NCBI RefSeq assembly: GCF_002086485.1
Contig: NZ_MVHF01000010.1
Coordinates: 124,001 to 188,000 of the forward strand
Reading direction: 5' to 3'
From: Mycobacterium aquaticum
GTDB taxonomy: Bacteria > Actinomycetota > Actinomycetes > Mycobacteriales > Mycobacteriaceae
Length of the DNA: 64,000 nucleotides
Numbering within the stretch: the stretch's first letter is position 1; every line of letters starts with the position of its first letter. Positions 27,855-35,835 of the stretch are shown here, piece after piece. The position numbers and the translations under genes are program-made. The notes under the pieces were generated by a model. The model ran no database searches and was not told the origin of the DNA. It worked only from the letters and a program-made list of their open reading frames with translations.

Positions 27855-28976
27855 TTGTCTAAATCCGTACTCATCAGCGGCGGAGCAGGATTCATCGGTA
27901 CCGCGCTGTCGCGGCGTCTCGTCGAAGCCGGTTACGACGTAGCGGTCATGGATGTCCTGCTTGCTCAAGTACACGGCGACGGGAAGGCGCTCGACCTGCA
28001 CCCGTCGGTGCGGTTCTTCACCGGCGACGTGACCCACGCACCCGACTGGGATGCCGTTCTGCGGCTGTGCCGGCCTTCGCAGGTCATCCATTTGGCGGCC
28101 GAAACGGGCACCGCGCAGTCGCTGTCGCAGGCGACCCGCCATGGCTTGGTCAACGTGGTGGGGACCACACAGTTGCTCGACGCGCTGAGTCGTGCGGCTC
28201 TGGTGCCCGAGCAGATCGTCGTGGCTTCGTCGCGGGCGGTCTACGGTGAGGGCGCCTGGCAATCCGGCGACGAGATCTTCTACCCGCGTCCGCGCAGCCA
28301 CGCACAGTTGCAGGCAGGCATCTGGGATCCTGAAGGGCCAACGGGTGAGCCTGCCGTGCCGCTGCCCAGCCGTGCGGGCGTGACGGAGACGCGCCCGACC
28401 AACGTTTACGGCGCGACGAAGCTCGCCCAGGAGAATCTGCTGACTGCGTGGACTTCGGCGCACGACACAGGGCTGAGCATTCTGCGGCTGCAGAATGCCT
28501 ATGGGCCCGGCCAGTCGCTGACCAATCCGTACACCGGTGTGGTGCCGTTCTTCGCGCGGCTGTCTCGGCAGCTGCGTGCGTCGGAAGTCTATGAAGACGG
28601 CCGCATCGTGCGTGATCTCGTGTACATCGACGACGTGATCGACGCGCTGTTCACCTCCGTGGTCAATCCTGCCGCGCAATCCCGCTGCCTGGACATCGGA
28701 TCCGGCCACGGCATCACCATCCACGAGTTGGCCAAGAAGATCGCCGATGTCTTCGGCGCACCGGAACCGGTAGTCGTAGGTAAATTCCGGGACGGCGACG
28801 TGCGGGCGGCCAGCTGCGATATCGAGCCCACCCTGAGCGATCTGCAGTGGCGCCCCAAATGGACGCTCGACGACGGGCTGCGCTCGCTGCTCGACTGGAT
28901 AGGTACCCAGGCCGAGGCGGGAGCAGGAGATCAGGCCGAGTATCTGGATCGCGTCGGCGTGGAGCGCGCACGCTGA
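27855..28976 (+). CDS. Extended SDR, probable dTDP-L-rhamnose 4-epimerase
   Basis: NAD-dependent sugar-nucleotide epimerase of 373 residues. It has the Rossmann motif GGAGFIGTAL, the catalytic Ser in VASSRAVYGEG and the YGATK catalytic pair. The insertion between them (YPRPRSHAQLQAGIWDPEG, about residues 140-175) resembles the one in dTDP-L-rhamnose 4-epimerases of the WbiB type, although the cysteine pairs seen in some members are absent. Such an enzyme would turn dTDP-L-rhamnose into dTDP-6-deoxy-L-talose, the donor of the sugar on allo-Thr in GPLs. TTG at 27855 has GGAAGG nine bases upstream. Confidence 0.82.
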   Translation: MSKSVLISGGAGFIGTALSRRLVEAGYDVAVMDVLLAQVHGDGKALDLHPSVRFFTGDVTHAPDWDAVLRLCRPSQVIHLAAETGTAQSLSQATRHGLVNVVGTTQLLDALSRAALVPEQIVVASSRAVYGEGAWQSGDEIFYPRPRSHAQLQAGIWDPEGPTGEPAVPLPSRAGVTETRPTNVYGATKLAQENLLTAWTSAHDTGLSILRLQNAYGPGQSLTNPYTGVVPFFARLSRQLRASEVYEDGRIVRDLVYIDDVIDALFTSVVNPAAQSRCLDIGSGHGITIHELAKKIADVFGAPEPVVVGKFRDGDVRAASCDIEPTLSDLQWRPKWTLDDGLRSLLDWIGTQAEAGAGDQAEYLDRVGVERAR

Positions 28977-29311
28977 CGTCACCGTCAGCCGGCACCACAC
29001 GAAACTGGTTTCAGTGCGGGTGTTTCCGTCGCGTTGCATGGTGACGATTTTTGCCAGAGCGCGGTCGGCAAGCGCTAGTCGCAGCTGAACCCCGCGGACC
29101 GACCCCGCATCTGATTTGCGAAATGTGCCGTCAATTGCGCTGCACAAAACGCGATTTCGTCTCGGTCGATCGGATGCGGTGAGGCGCGATCCGCGAAATA
29201 TCTTCAGTGAGGCTAAGATTCGGACCCGTTCGGTGCGGCCCAAACACCAACGGTCCTTGCCGAAGCAACATACGATGGCGACGCAGCGTCAGGTGGGGAC
29301 GACAGGCGGGG
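28977..29311. promoter_or_regulatory. Intergenic region before the acyltransferase
   Basis: About 335 bases with moderately lower GC near 29100-29220. No gene or strong hairpin was recognised. A promoter for the acyltransferase is expected here. The stretch TTGCGAAATG and GATTTGCGAAATGTGCCG near 29112 recalls other A/T-rich leader segments of the locus, but no clear boxes can be named. Confidence 0.35.
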
Positions 29312-30412
29312 ATGATGAAGCTAGCTCAGGTATTCGATCCGCGGAACAATGCGTTGAACGCATTCCGCCTGGCCCTGGCTGCCGAGGTCATCCTGTGGCA
29401 TTCCTTCCCGGTGACAGGACGCATGCCACCCGAGGCGGTACTGCAAGTTCTCTTCTCGGTGGGCGTCGACGGCTTCTTCGCGATCTCGGGCTTCCTCATC
29501 ACCCGGAGTTGGTTGACCAACCCGAACATCCGCGAATACCTCATGGCCCGAGCGCTGCGCATCCTCCCCGGCTTCTATGTCTGCCTCGCGGTGACGGCAT
29601 TTGTCATCGCCCCCATCGCCTTGGCGGCGCAGGGCGGTTCGGTCTCCAAACTGCTCACGTCATCCGCGCCCATCGAATATGTCGTGAAGAACATCGGGCT
29701 CATCCCTCTTCAGCGGGTGATCGGTGAGACGCCACACGGGATTCCCGACGCGGCCGCGGGATGGAATGCCTCCCTGTGGTCACTGATCTGGGAGGTGGCG
29801 TGCTACCTCATCGTCGCGCTGCTCGGTGTGGTGGGGCTGGCCGGTAAGAAGTGGATCTCGCCGGTCTTTCTGGTGCTCGCCACGGCAGGTGCGATGTTGT
29901 TCCCACCGCTGACCTATCCGGGCGTGTGGACCATCCCACAGCTCATCATGCGTACCGGAATCATGTTCGCGGCCGGCGCACTCATGTATCACTGGCGGGA
30001 CGTGATCCCTGCCCGCTGGTCCATCGTCGCGGTGTGCGTGGTCATCGTGTTCGCCGCCGGGCTGCTACCCGATTACCGAGTGGTCGCGGGGCTGCCGTTG
30101 GCATATGCCGTCATCGTCTCGGGCGCACTCATCCGCAACAAGCGCATGACCTTGCGAACGGACCTGTCCTACGGCGTCTACATCTATGCGTTCCCTGTTC
30201 AGCAGTTGCTCGCAACATTCGGTCTCATCTTCCTGAGTCCGATTCTGTTCTTTGTGGTTTCGACGGTGGTGACGCTGCCATTCGCGGCGATGAGCTGGTT
30301 CGTGGTGGAGAAACGGGCGATGGCGTTGAAGGCCCGGTTCAAGCGGAAGGCCCAGATGCGCGCGCCGGAGCCGAGCCCGGCAAGCGATGTGAACGTCACC
30401 GGCAGTCAATAA
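29312..30412 (+). CDS. Acyltransferase 3 family membrane O-acetyltransferase (Atf-like)
   Basis: Integral membrane acyltransferase of 366 residues with about ten hydrophobic helices. The family signature is visible: NALNAFRLALAAEVILWHS with the catalytic-type His (H30), then GVDGFFAISGFLITRSW and ALRILPGFYVC. In M. smegmatis Atf1 O-acetylates the 6-deoxytalose of GPLs, which is the likely role here. ATG at 29312 (ATGATGAAG) follows AGGCGGGG; the upstream frame back to 29207 is Arg-rich and unlike the family. The C-terminus is a basic cytosolic tail (KARFKRKAQMR). Confidence 0.88.
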   Translation: MMKLAQVFDPRNNALNAFRLALAAEVILWHSFPVTGRMPPEAVLQVLFSVGVDGFFAISGFLITRSWLTNPNIREYLMARALRILPGFYVCLAVTAFVIAPIALAAQGGSVSKLLTSSAPIEYVVKNIGLIPLQRVIGETPHGIPDAAAGWNASLWSLIWEVACYLIVALLGVVGLAGKKWISPVFLVLATAGAMLFPPLTYPGVWTIPQLIMRTGIMFAAGALMYHWRDVIPARWSIVAVCVVIVFAAGLLPDYRVVAGLPLAYAVIVSGALIRNKRMTLRTDLSYGVYIYAFPVQQLLATFGLIFLSPILFFVVSTVVTLPFAAMSWFVVEKRAMALKARFKRKAQMRAPEPSPASDVNVTGSQ

Positions 30413-30476
30413 GTTTGCGAAGACGGCTCACTCCGGTTATCGACGCATGGTGTCGAGGTTGCCGGTTGCGTGTCCG

Positions 30477-30509
30477 CATTAGCCTGTTCTGCAGGCCGGC
30501 GTAGAGTTC
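30477..30509 (+). repeat. 33-bp upstream element, copy 2
   Basis: Begins CATTAGCCTGTTCTGCA and ends GTAGAGTTC. It is the counterpart of 24344-24376 (26 of 33 positions the same) at a similar distance from a TylF-type methyltransferase start. Confidence 0.65.
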
Positions 30510-30621
30510 ACCGAGCATCGTCGACCGCTTCACGGCGATCGGTACCGAGCCGTCGTGTCGCCGAAAGTTGTGCTGCGACAAGCGCGTCGGATTGAACGGC
30601 GTTGGGTCGCACGCCTATGTT

Positions 30622-31425
30622 ATGGTCGCCGCCGTGGCAACCGGACTGTCGACCAAGGCCCGCCTCACGATGCGCTGGGTGCGTGCCGAGTATTGGCTCG
30701 CGCGCAAGCTCCTACCCGACGTCTATTCCAATGACGCGCTGATCACTTTCAACACCCATGGGTTCATGGACGACCCGGCCTTCCGCCGGGCCTATGAGCG
30801 TGGCGCCCGCGCCCTCGGTGAGGACCAGGACTGGTACCAGTGGCATTGGCGAGTGCACGTCGGTCTGTGGGCGGCTGCCAATGCGAGCCGGCTCGAGGGG
30901 GACTTCGTCGAATGCGGCGTCAGCTACGGGTTTTTGAGCAGTGCCATCATGGAGTACCTGGACTGGGATCGGCTGGGCAAGACGTTCTACCTACTCGACA
31001 CGTTCACCGGACTCGATCCCCGCTTCGTCACCGCGGGTGAACGTGAGTCCGGTGCGCTTGAGGCCAGCCAGGCGCACCTGCGCGACGGTCTCTACGTCGA
31101 CTCGGTCGAAAGCGTGCGGGCCAACTTCGCGGAATGGAGCAACCACCGCATCATTGTCGGAGCGGTCCCCGAGACCCTCGATCAGGTCGACGCGGACGAA
31201 GTTGCCTACCTGCACATCGACATGAACTGCGCGCCGCCGGAAGTCGCTGCACTGCGGCACTTCTGGCCGCGGATGACGCCAGGGGGCTATGTATTGCTCG
31301 ACGATTACGCGAACCGGGGACGCGAAGAGCAGCGGGACGCCATGGACGAGCTGGCTGTGGAACTGGGGGTGCCGATCTGCACCCTGCCCACCGGGCAGGG
31401 GCTGATCATCAAGCCGGCGCGCTGA
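30622..31425 (+). CDS. TylF-like SAM-dependent methyltransferase
   Basis: Methyltransferase of about 267 residues. The core reads GDFVECGVSYGFLSSAIMEY, KTFYLLDTFTGLDPRF, then VAYLHIDMNCAPPEVAALRH and GGYVLLDDYANRGREEQ. The acidic residues of the TylF/MycF metal site are kept (HID and DDY), though the first motif is HIDMN rather than LDGDLY, so activity or metal use may differ from the enzyme at 24501. ATG at 30622 is chosen; GTG at 30634 is possible and neither has a strong ribosome site. The stop (TGA) is directly followed by the reverse stop of the convergent gene. A GPL sugar O-methyltransferase role is likely. Confidence 0.8.
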   Translation: MVAAVATGLSTKARLTMRWVRAEYWLARKLLPDVYSNDALITFNTHGFMDDPAFRRAYERGARALGEDQDWYQWHWRVHVGLWAAANASRLEGDFVECGVSYGFLSSAIMEYLDWDRLGKTFYLLDTFTGLDPRFVTAGERESGALEASQAHLRDGLYVDSVESVRANFAEWSNHRIIVGAVPETLDQVDADEVAYLHIDMNCAPPEVAALRHFWPRMTPGGYVLLDDYANRGREEQRDAMDELAVELGVPICTLPTGQGLIIKPAR

Positions 31426-32655
31426 TCAAACCGTGTGCACTTCGGGCACGTAGAGGATCCACCGGCCGCCCTGCTCCTGGAACTGCCGTTCCTTGGCCAT
31501 GATTTCTTCGGCATGGTTCCACGCGAACAGCAACGCGTAGTCGGGGTAGGGGTCGGTGAAAGCATCAGGTGGGCACACCGGGATCTTCGAGCCCGGCGTG
31601 ACCCGGCCCTGCTTCTCCGGAGTCGAGTCGCAGACCATCGGTAATAGATCTGCCCCGATACCGCAGTAGTTCAGCACCGTGGCGCTTCGGGACGTCGCGC
31701 CATAGCCGACCACGCGTCGACCCTGCGCACGGATGTCGTGCAGCAGCGACACGAGGTCGGTCTTGATGCGGTTGACGTCGCTGGAGAACCGGACGAAGGC
31801 GGCCTCTTCCTTCTCGGCAAGCCCGTCGGCCTTCTCCTGAGCGACGAATTTCTCGACGGCGGGGCTCGGTTCGAGGGCGCCCCGGCGTGCCACGGTATAG
31901 CGGATGGATCCGCCGTGAAGAGGCAGATGTTCGGCATCGACCAACTCGAAACCGAAATGGGCTGCCATGGCCTGCACCGAGCTGACCGAGAACAGATAGA
32001 TGTGCTCGTCGTAGATCTGGTCGAAGTAGTTGTGCCGGAGGATGTCGGCGAGCGAGCGATCTTCGAAGACGAACAGGCCGTCGGGAGCGAGCAAGGTTCC
32101 GACACCCTCGAATATCGAGTCGAGGTAGGAGATATGGCTGAACGTGTTCGCCGAGAAGATCAGGTTGGCATGACCGTGCTCGGAGTAGATGTCGGCGGCT
32201 GTCTCGGCGTTGAAGAAGTCGGTGCGCACGTTGACTCCGTGGGACCGGGCGACTTCACCGGCGCTGGCAGCTGGGTCCACCCCGAGGTGCCGCATCCCTG
32301 CCTCACTGAGAGTCTTCAGCATGACGCCGTCATTGCTTCCGATCTCGACGACGAACCCGTCCCGGCCGCCGGGGCACGTTTCGATGATGTGGCGGGCGAC
32401 GTCTTCGAAGTGCCTGCGGATCAGCAGGGAGCCGGACGCGCGGTACGGATAGTCGGCGCGATACATCTCATACGGTGGCACGGTGTCGAGCTGTTGGACC
32501 ATGGTGCACGATGTGCAGGCGCCGACGGCCAGTCGAAAAAACGGCACCTTGTCGGCGTCCTCGGGTTTGGCGAAGGCATTCGAGACGGGTTGGCGGCCGA
32601 GGTCGAAAACCTCGTGTAGTTCGCCACCGCATATCCGGCATCTGTGGTCGGTCAA
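31426..32655 (-). CDS. TylC3/TcaB9-type C-methyltransferase-like protein
   Basis: Methyltransferase of 409 residues with the three parts of the NDP-sugar C-methyltransferase family: an N-terminal zinc site (C6, C9, C47, C50), a SAM core (FVVEIGSNDGVMLKTL) and a C-terminal Rossmann-like domain (RRVVGYGATSRSATVLNYCG). The active-site segment DQIYDEHIYLFS has the Y-x-E-H pattern (Y215, E217, H218) known from TcaB9. Family members add a methyl to C3 of keto-deoxysugar nucleotides, giving branched sugars; related proteins of unproven chemistry also exist in lipid loci. TTG at 32655 is chosen because AGGGGGC lies just upstream and the length fits; the open frame runs to 32826. Confidence 0.8.
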   Translation of the reverse strand: MTDHRCRICGGELHEVFDLGRQPVSNAFAKPEDADKVPFFRLAVGACTSCTMVQQLDTVPPYEMYRADYPYRASGSLLIRRHFEDVARHIIETCPGGRDGFVVEIGSNDGVMLKTLSEAGMRHLGVDPAASAGEVARSHGVNVRTDFFNAETAADIYSEHGHANLIFSANTFSHISYLDSIFEGVGTLLAPDGLFVFEDRSLADILRHNYFDQIYDEHIYLFSVSSVQAMAAHFGFELVDAEHLPLHGGSIRYTVARRGALEPSPAVEKFVAQEKADGLAEKEEAAFVRFSSDVNRIKTDLVSLLHDIRAQGRRVVGYGATSRSATVLNYCGIGADLLPMVCDSTPEKQGRVTPGSKIPVCPPDAFTDPYPDYALLFAWNHAEEIMAKERQFQEQGGRWILYVPEVHTV

Positions 32656-32899
32656 AGTTGCCCCCTGTCTCGCACGCTGTGCTCGCCCGATTTGTGGTCG
32701 ACATCGTGAGCCTAGACCCTTGCCGGTGTCGTAAACCGGTTTCGCCAACGGCATTTCAATATCAGGGCAAGTGCCGGACTTTCGAATGACGAGGTTGCCA
32801 GATGCCGCCGCTAAGCGATTTGCCATGGCAAGCGTCGGTCAAACCCTGGAAAAACTGCGGGAATTGGTGATGAGAGCAACGGGTTCTGCGAGTGGGTGG

Positions 32900-34153
32900 T
32901 CAACGCACTGTAGCGCGGACCTTGTTCTCGAACAGGTCCGCCGTTTTGGCGATGCTCGCGGCCGGCGTAGTCATCTTGGTGGCGAGTTCCCGGGCTCGGA
33001 CGCGATATTCAGGTGCCAGGATTCGGCGCAGGTCCGCCGTCAACGAATCGCGGGTAGTTTTCGAAATACGGCGTGCCGTACCGACTTTCAACCGCTTGAG
33101 CTGATTACCCCAATACGGCTGATCCGCGGTGCTCCACAGAATGAGCGTCGGGACACCTGCCCGCAGGCTCGCCGCTGTGGTGCCCGAACCGCCGTGATGC
33201 ACCACCGCGCGGCATGCGGCGAAAACCGTCGCATAGTTCGCCACCCCGATCACCTTCACGTGATCCGGGATGGTGACGTGGCTGAAGTCGGTACCGCCGG
33301 CGCACACCAACGCGCGTTCGCCCAACTCCGCGCATGCCGCACTGATCATTTCCAGTGTTTCCGAGGGTGACTCGACGGGGATGCTGCCGGTGGCAAAACA
33401 GATCGGCGGTGTGCCCGACGCGATCCAGGACGCCACTTCGTCATCGCTTTCGGTCGACAGACCCATGGTCAGCGCTCCGACAAACGGCCGTTGGCCGTTC
33501 CATTTTCTCCATTCCGCCGCCAACCCGGGCACGCTCACGGCGTCGTAGGCCTGTATCTCCAACGATCCGCGCTCAGGGATTCGGCGCGGTGCCGGACGAT
33601 TTGCCTTTGGCAAACCCAACTCTCGTCGCTGTGCATCCTCGACCTCCTTCGTCGAGCGCCACAGCAGCCATTCGGTCAACGCGCCGGCGGAACGGACGAC
33701 CGGTGCAGGCAGCATCGGGACCAGTCGTCCATTGGGCCGCATCGGGAAGTGGTGCAACATGACCAGCGGAATGTTGTAGAACTCAGCGACATTGGCGGCG
33801 GGTTGTTCGTAGTTCAGGCCGGTCGACAGCAGATCCGCTCCGTCGGCAAGCGTCATCAGGGTGTCGCTCGTCTCGCCCCAGTATCGCGAGATCGGTTGCC
33901 AGAGCTCCTTCAGCGAACGCGCGGGATGACTCATGAGCTCAGACCAGAAATTGCGCAGGAACTCTTCGCGTAGAAATGCCTGCAGCGGCGGGCCATACGC
34001 AGCAGCCGAGAGGCCCGCGCCCTCGGCGAACCCGATCAGATCAGGGGGTACGGCCAGCTGAACATCGTGACCTCTGCGCTGCAATTCGCATCCGACGCTG
34101 ACGGAGGGTTCGACGTCGCCGCGAGTGCCATAGCATGCCAGCACAAACTTCAT
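32900..34153 (-). CDS. GT1-family GPL glycosyltransferase (second Gtf-like)
   Basis: Glycosyltransferase of 417 residues, paralogous to the one at 25443-26711: it opens MKFVLACYGTRGDVEPSVSV and has VVHHGGSGTTAASLRAGVP (H319-H320) at the donor site. ATG at 34153 is chosen by alignment with the paralogue; the frame extends to 34270 without family similarity. It should add the other GPL sugar (6-deoxytalose or rhamnose). It is the first gene of a leftward pair with the C-methyltransferase-like gene, separated by about 245 bases. Confidence 0.9.
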   Translation of the reverse strand: MKFVLACYGTRGDVEPSVSVGCELQRRGHDVQLAVPPDLIGFAEGAGLSAAAYGPPLQAFLREEFLRNFWSELMSHPARSLKELWQPISRYWGETSDTLMTLADGADLLSTGLNYEQPAANVAEFYNIPLVMLHHFPMRPNGRLVPMLPAPVVRSAGALTEWLLWRSTKEVEDAQRRELGLPKANRPAPRRIPERGSLEIQAYDAVSVPGLAAEWRKWNGQRPFVGALTMGLSTESDDEVASWIASGTPPICFATGSIPVESPSETLEMISAACAELGERALVCAGGTDFSHVTIPDHVKVIGVANYATVFAACRAVVHHGGSGTTAASLRAGVPTLILWSTADQPYWGNQLKRLKVGTARRISKTTRDSLTADLRRILAPEYRVRARELATKMTTPAASIAKTADLFENKVRATVR

Positions 34154-34498
34154 GCGGGTCCCAGCCTTTCGGTTGTGGTGCGCGTCGAGGCGGCAGTGGT
34201 ATGCGGCCATTATTGCTGGCTCGCCAACTGCCGCAAGGGCGTTCGGGTGCTGAAGCTGTGTCGACTTCACGGTAGGGGTATGAGTTCGAGCCGAGGGAGC
34301 AGTTTACGCGGCAGGCGGAAATTGTGTTCGGCGGATATCGACGGCTGAAATGTCAGAGCGGTTGTGCGATTATTCGCGCCGGCGAGAAATAATCGCCGTG
34401 TGAGATGCCTTGGAAATCAATAGATGTAGTGCTGTCGCGGCGTACTGGGTGTCGGCTCACCTCCTTTCTGTGCTGTTCGCGCAGGTATAGTCGGGCGC
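34154..34498. promoter_or_regulatory. Divergent intergenic region
   Basis: About 345 bases between the leftward glycosyltransferase and a small rightward open frame. The stretch 34330-34400 is A/T-richer. It should hold the glycosyltransferase promoter. No gene recognised. Confidence 0.35.
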
Positions 34499-34744
34499 AT
34501 GAACCTGGTCGAGTCGATCGAACGTGGCCTGGATTGGCTTGCCGAACCCAAGCGGCTGCCCGGGCGGTTCGAGATGGAGACCCAGCGTGGGCGGCGGCTC
34601 GAACTGGAGGTCGTGTCGTTCGCACTCCGGATGCCGATCGCCGGGGGAGTCACAATGCGAATCCCGGTGTTCCTGATGGTGATGCCCGCCGGGTCGTCGC
34701 CGATCGAAGGGTCACATGCCCGCGCTGAAGAGGTCGACGAGTAG
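34499..34744 (+). CDS. Hypothetical short protein
   Basis: Open frame of 81 residues (MNLVESIERGLDWLAEPKRL start) with an amphipathic N-terminal helix, a basic middle and a mildly hydrophobic MRIPVFLMVMPAG segment. Not recognised. CTCCTTT just upstream is on the wrong sense for a ribosome site, and no clear site precedes the ATG. Codon use is ordinary for the organism. It could be a small genuine gene or the remnant of a longer one; no function is proposed. Confidence 0.4.
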   Translation: MNLVESIERGLDWLAEPKRLPGRFEMETQRGRRLELEVVSFALRMPIAGGVTMRIPVFLMVMPAGSSPIEGSHARAEEVDE

Positions 34745-35293
34745 CTGCATCGGCGCCAACGGCGTCACGGATTCTCTTCGTCGACGCCTGTTCTTGACCT
34801 GCGCGTACGTCGTTCCGTTACGGGCTGCGGCGCTGCCGTAAGCCTGCGACGCATCGTGTGACGATGGCGCGTTGCACTGTCTTGTGCTTGCCGGGCGTGA
34901 CATGTGCCACATCAGCGAAAGCGGTGTTCTGCGAGGGGTTTCACGTCGGTGCTGTTGCCACGCAACCACGATTTACTGGGACTTTGTTGGCAGCCTGCGG
35001 CGGCGCCCCTCCTCTTCGCGATGCCATGACTGTGCCACTCGATGTTGCTGAATCCGTTCCTGCGGTGGCGATTTCCCGTTGTGCTGAACCTGAAGCGGCT
35101 GACGCGACGAGTTTTGTGCGTACGCAAGCAATACTCGCAATGACCCGCTACCGCAGACAACGATCTGGAGCTTGTGAAAGCGCGCGTCGGCCGACATGTC
35201 AGCTATCTTCGTGCCCGGTGGCGGCAAGATCTCGCGCACCGGGCCTGTTTGCATTCATCTTTCGAAGGCTCACGGGTGTTTATTTGCCAGAAC

Positions 35294-35308
35294 TGCAATG
35301 GCATTGCA
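35294..35308. promoter_or_regulatory. Perfect 15-base palindrome upstream of NRPS operon
   Basis: TGCAATG-G-CATTGCA, perfectly symmetrical, about 270 bases before mbtH in the A/T-richer part of the control region. Candidate operator for an unknown regulator. Confidence 0.5.
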
Positions 35309-35531
35309 AATTTGCTGCATAGTCGTACCGACAGCTGTGCGAAGCTCACAATGCATTCACAATCTTGCAAAACTCGCAATAGTCTGACGCATCCGTGAAT
35401 ACCTTTGACCTCGCCAAACTGCCTGATCAGCGCGCTGTAGCTAATCCTTGCCCGGGCGCGAGCGGGTTTAGTCGGGGTCGTGTACGTCGGGACTTCGGGG
35501 AAACCTCAGACGCCGCGATGCGGCCCGCCGT

Positions 35532-35553
35532 ATGTTTGCGATATGTTTGCGAT
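35532..35553 (+). repeat. Tandem direct repeat in mbtH leader
   Basis: Two exact adjacent copies of ATGTTTGCGAT, ending 26 bases before the mbtH start codon. Position suggests a leader or activator-site role, but it may be simple replication slippage. Confidence 0.6.
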
Positions 35554-35579
35554 GTCCGCCTAAGTAGCCATGGAGAAAC

Positions 35580-35810
35580 GTGAGCATCAATCCATTCGAT
35601 GACGACAAGGGAAGCTTTTTCGTCTTGATCAACGACGAGGAGCAGCACAGCCTGTGGCCGGCGTTTGCCGACGTGCCGGCTGGTTGGCGGGTGGTATTCG
35701 GCGAGGCGGACCGCGCTGCATGCCTTGACTACATCGAGCAAAACTGGACCGATATTCGGCCGAAGAGCCTGCGCGAGAGGTTGGCGCAGGGCGGGGCTCT
35801 TGAGCGCTGA
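35580..35810 (+). CDS. mbtH: MbtH-like NRPS accessory protein
   Basis: Small protein of 76 residues that binds and activates NRPS adenylation domains. It carries the full family signature: [32 protein letters not shown] and [10 protein letters not shown], with the three invariant Trp residues. GTG at 35580 follows GGAGAAAC. It is the first gene of the NRPS operon, 25 bases before mps1, as in other GPL loci, and is expected to be needed for Mps1 and Mps2 A-domain solubility or activity. Confidence 0.96.
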   Translation: MSINPFDDDKGSFFVLINDEEQHSLWPAFADVPAGWRVVFGEADRAACLDYIEQNWTDIRPKSLRERLAQGGALER

Positions 35811-35835
35811 ACCGCCTGGGTGGGGAAGTCGAATA

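Larger units (their letters stand above)
34745..35579. promoter_or_regulatory. Long A/T-richer control region upstream of mbtH-mps1-mps2
   Basis: About 835 bases without a convincing gene. Around 35240-35400 the GC content falls well below that of the neighbours, with TGCA/TTGCAA words repeated many times and a perfect 15-base palindrome. A tandem 11-base repeat lies close to the mbtH start. The region very probably drives the NRPS operon; low GC suggests nucleoid-protein (Lsr2-like) control, which is an inference. Several frames are open on both strands, but none looks like a protein. Confidence 0.55.

Noticed and set aside
34858-35322. Rightward open frame of about 154 residues upstream of mbtH
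   Set aside because: It runs through the A/T-rich control region, has atypical composition with many Cys and Arg, and no recognised family.
35665-35835. Extended N-terminus of Mps1 from 35665
   Set aside because: This would overlap mbtH in another frame and encodes no C-domain sequence; the ATG at 35836 with GGGGAAG fits the family start.
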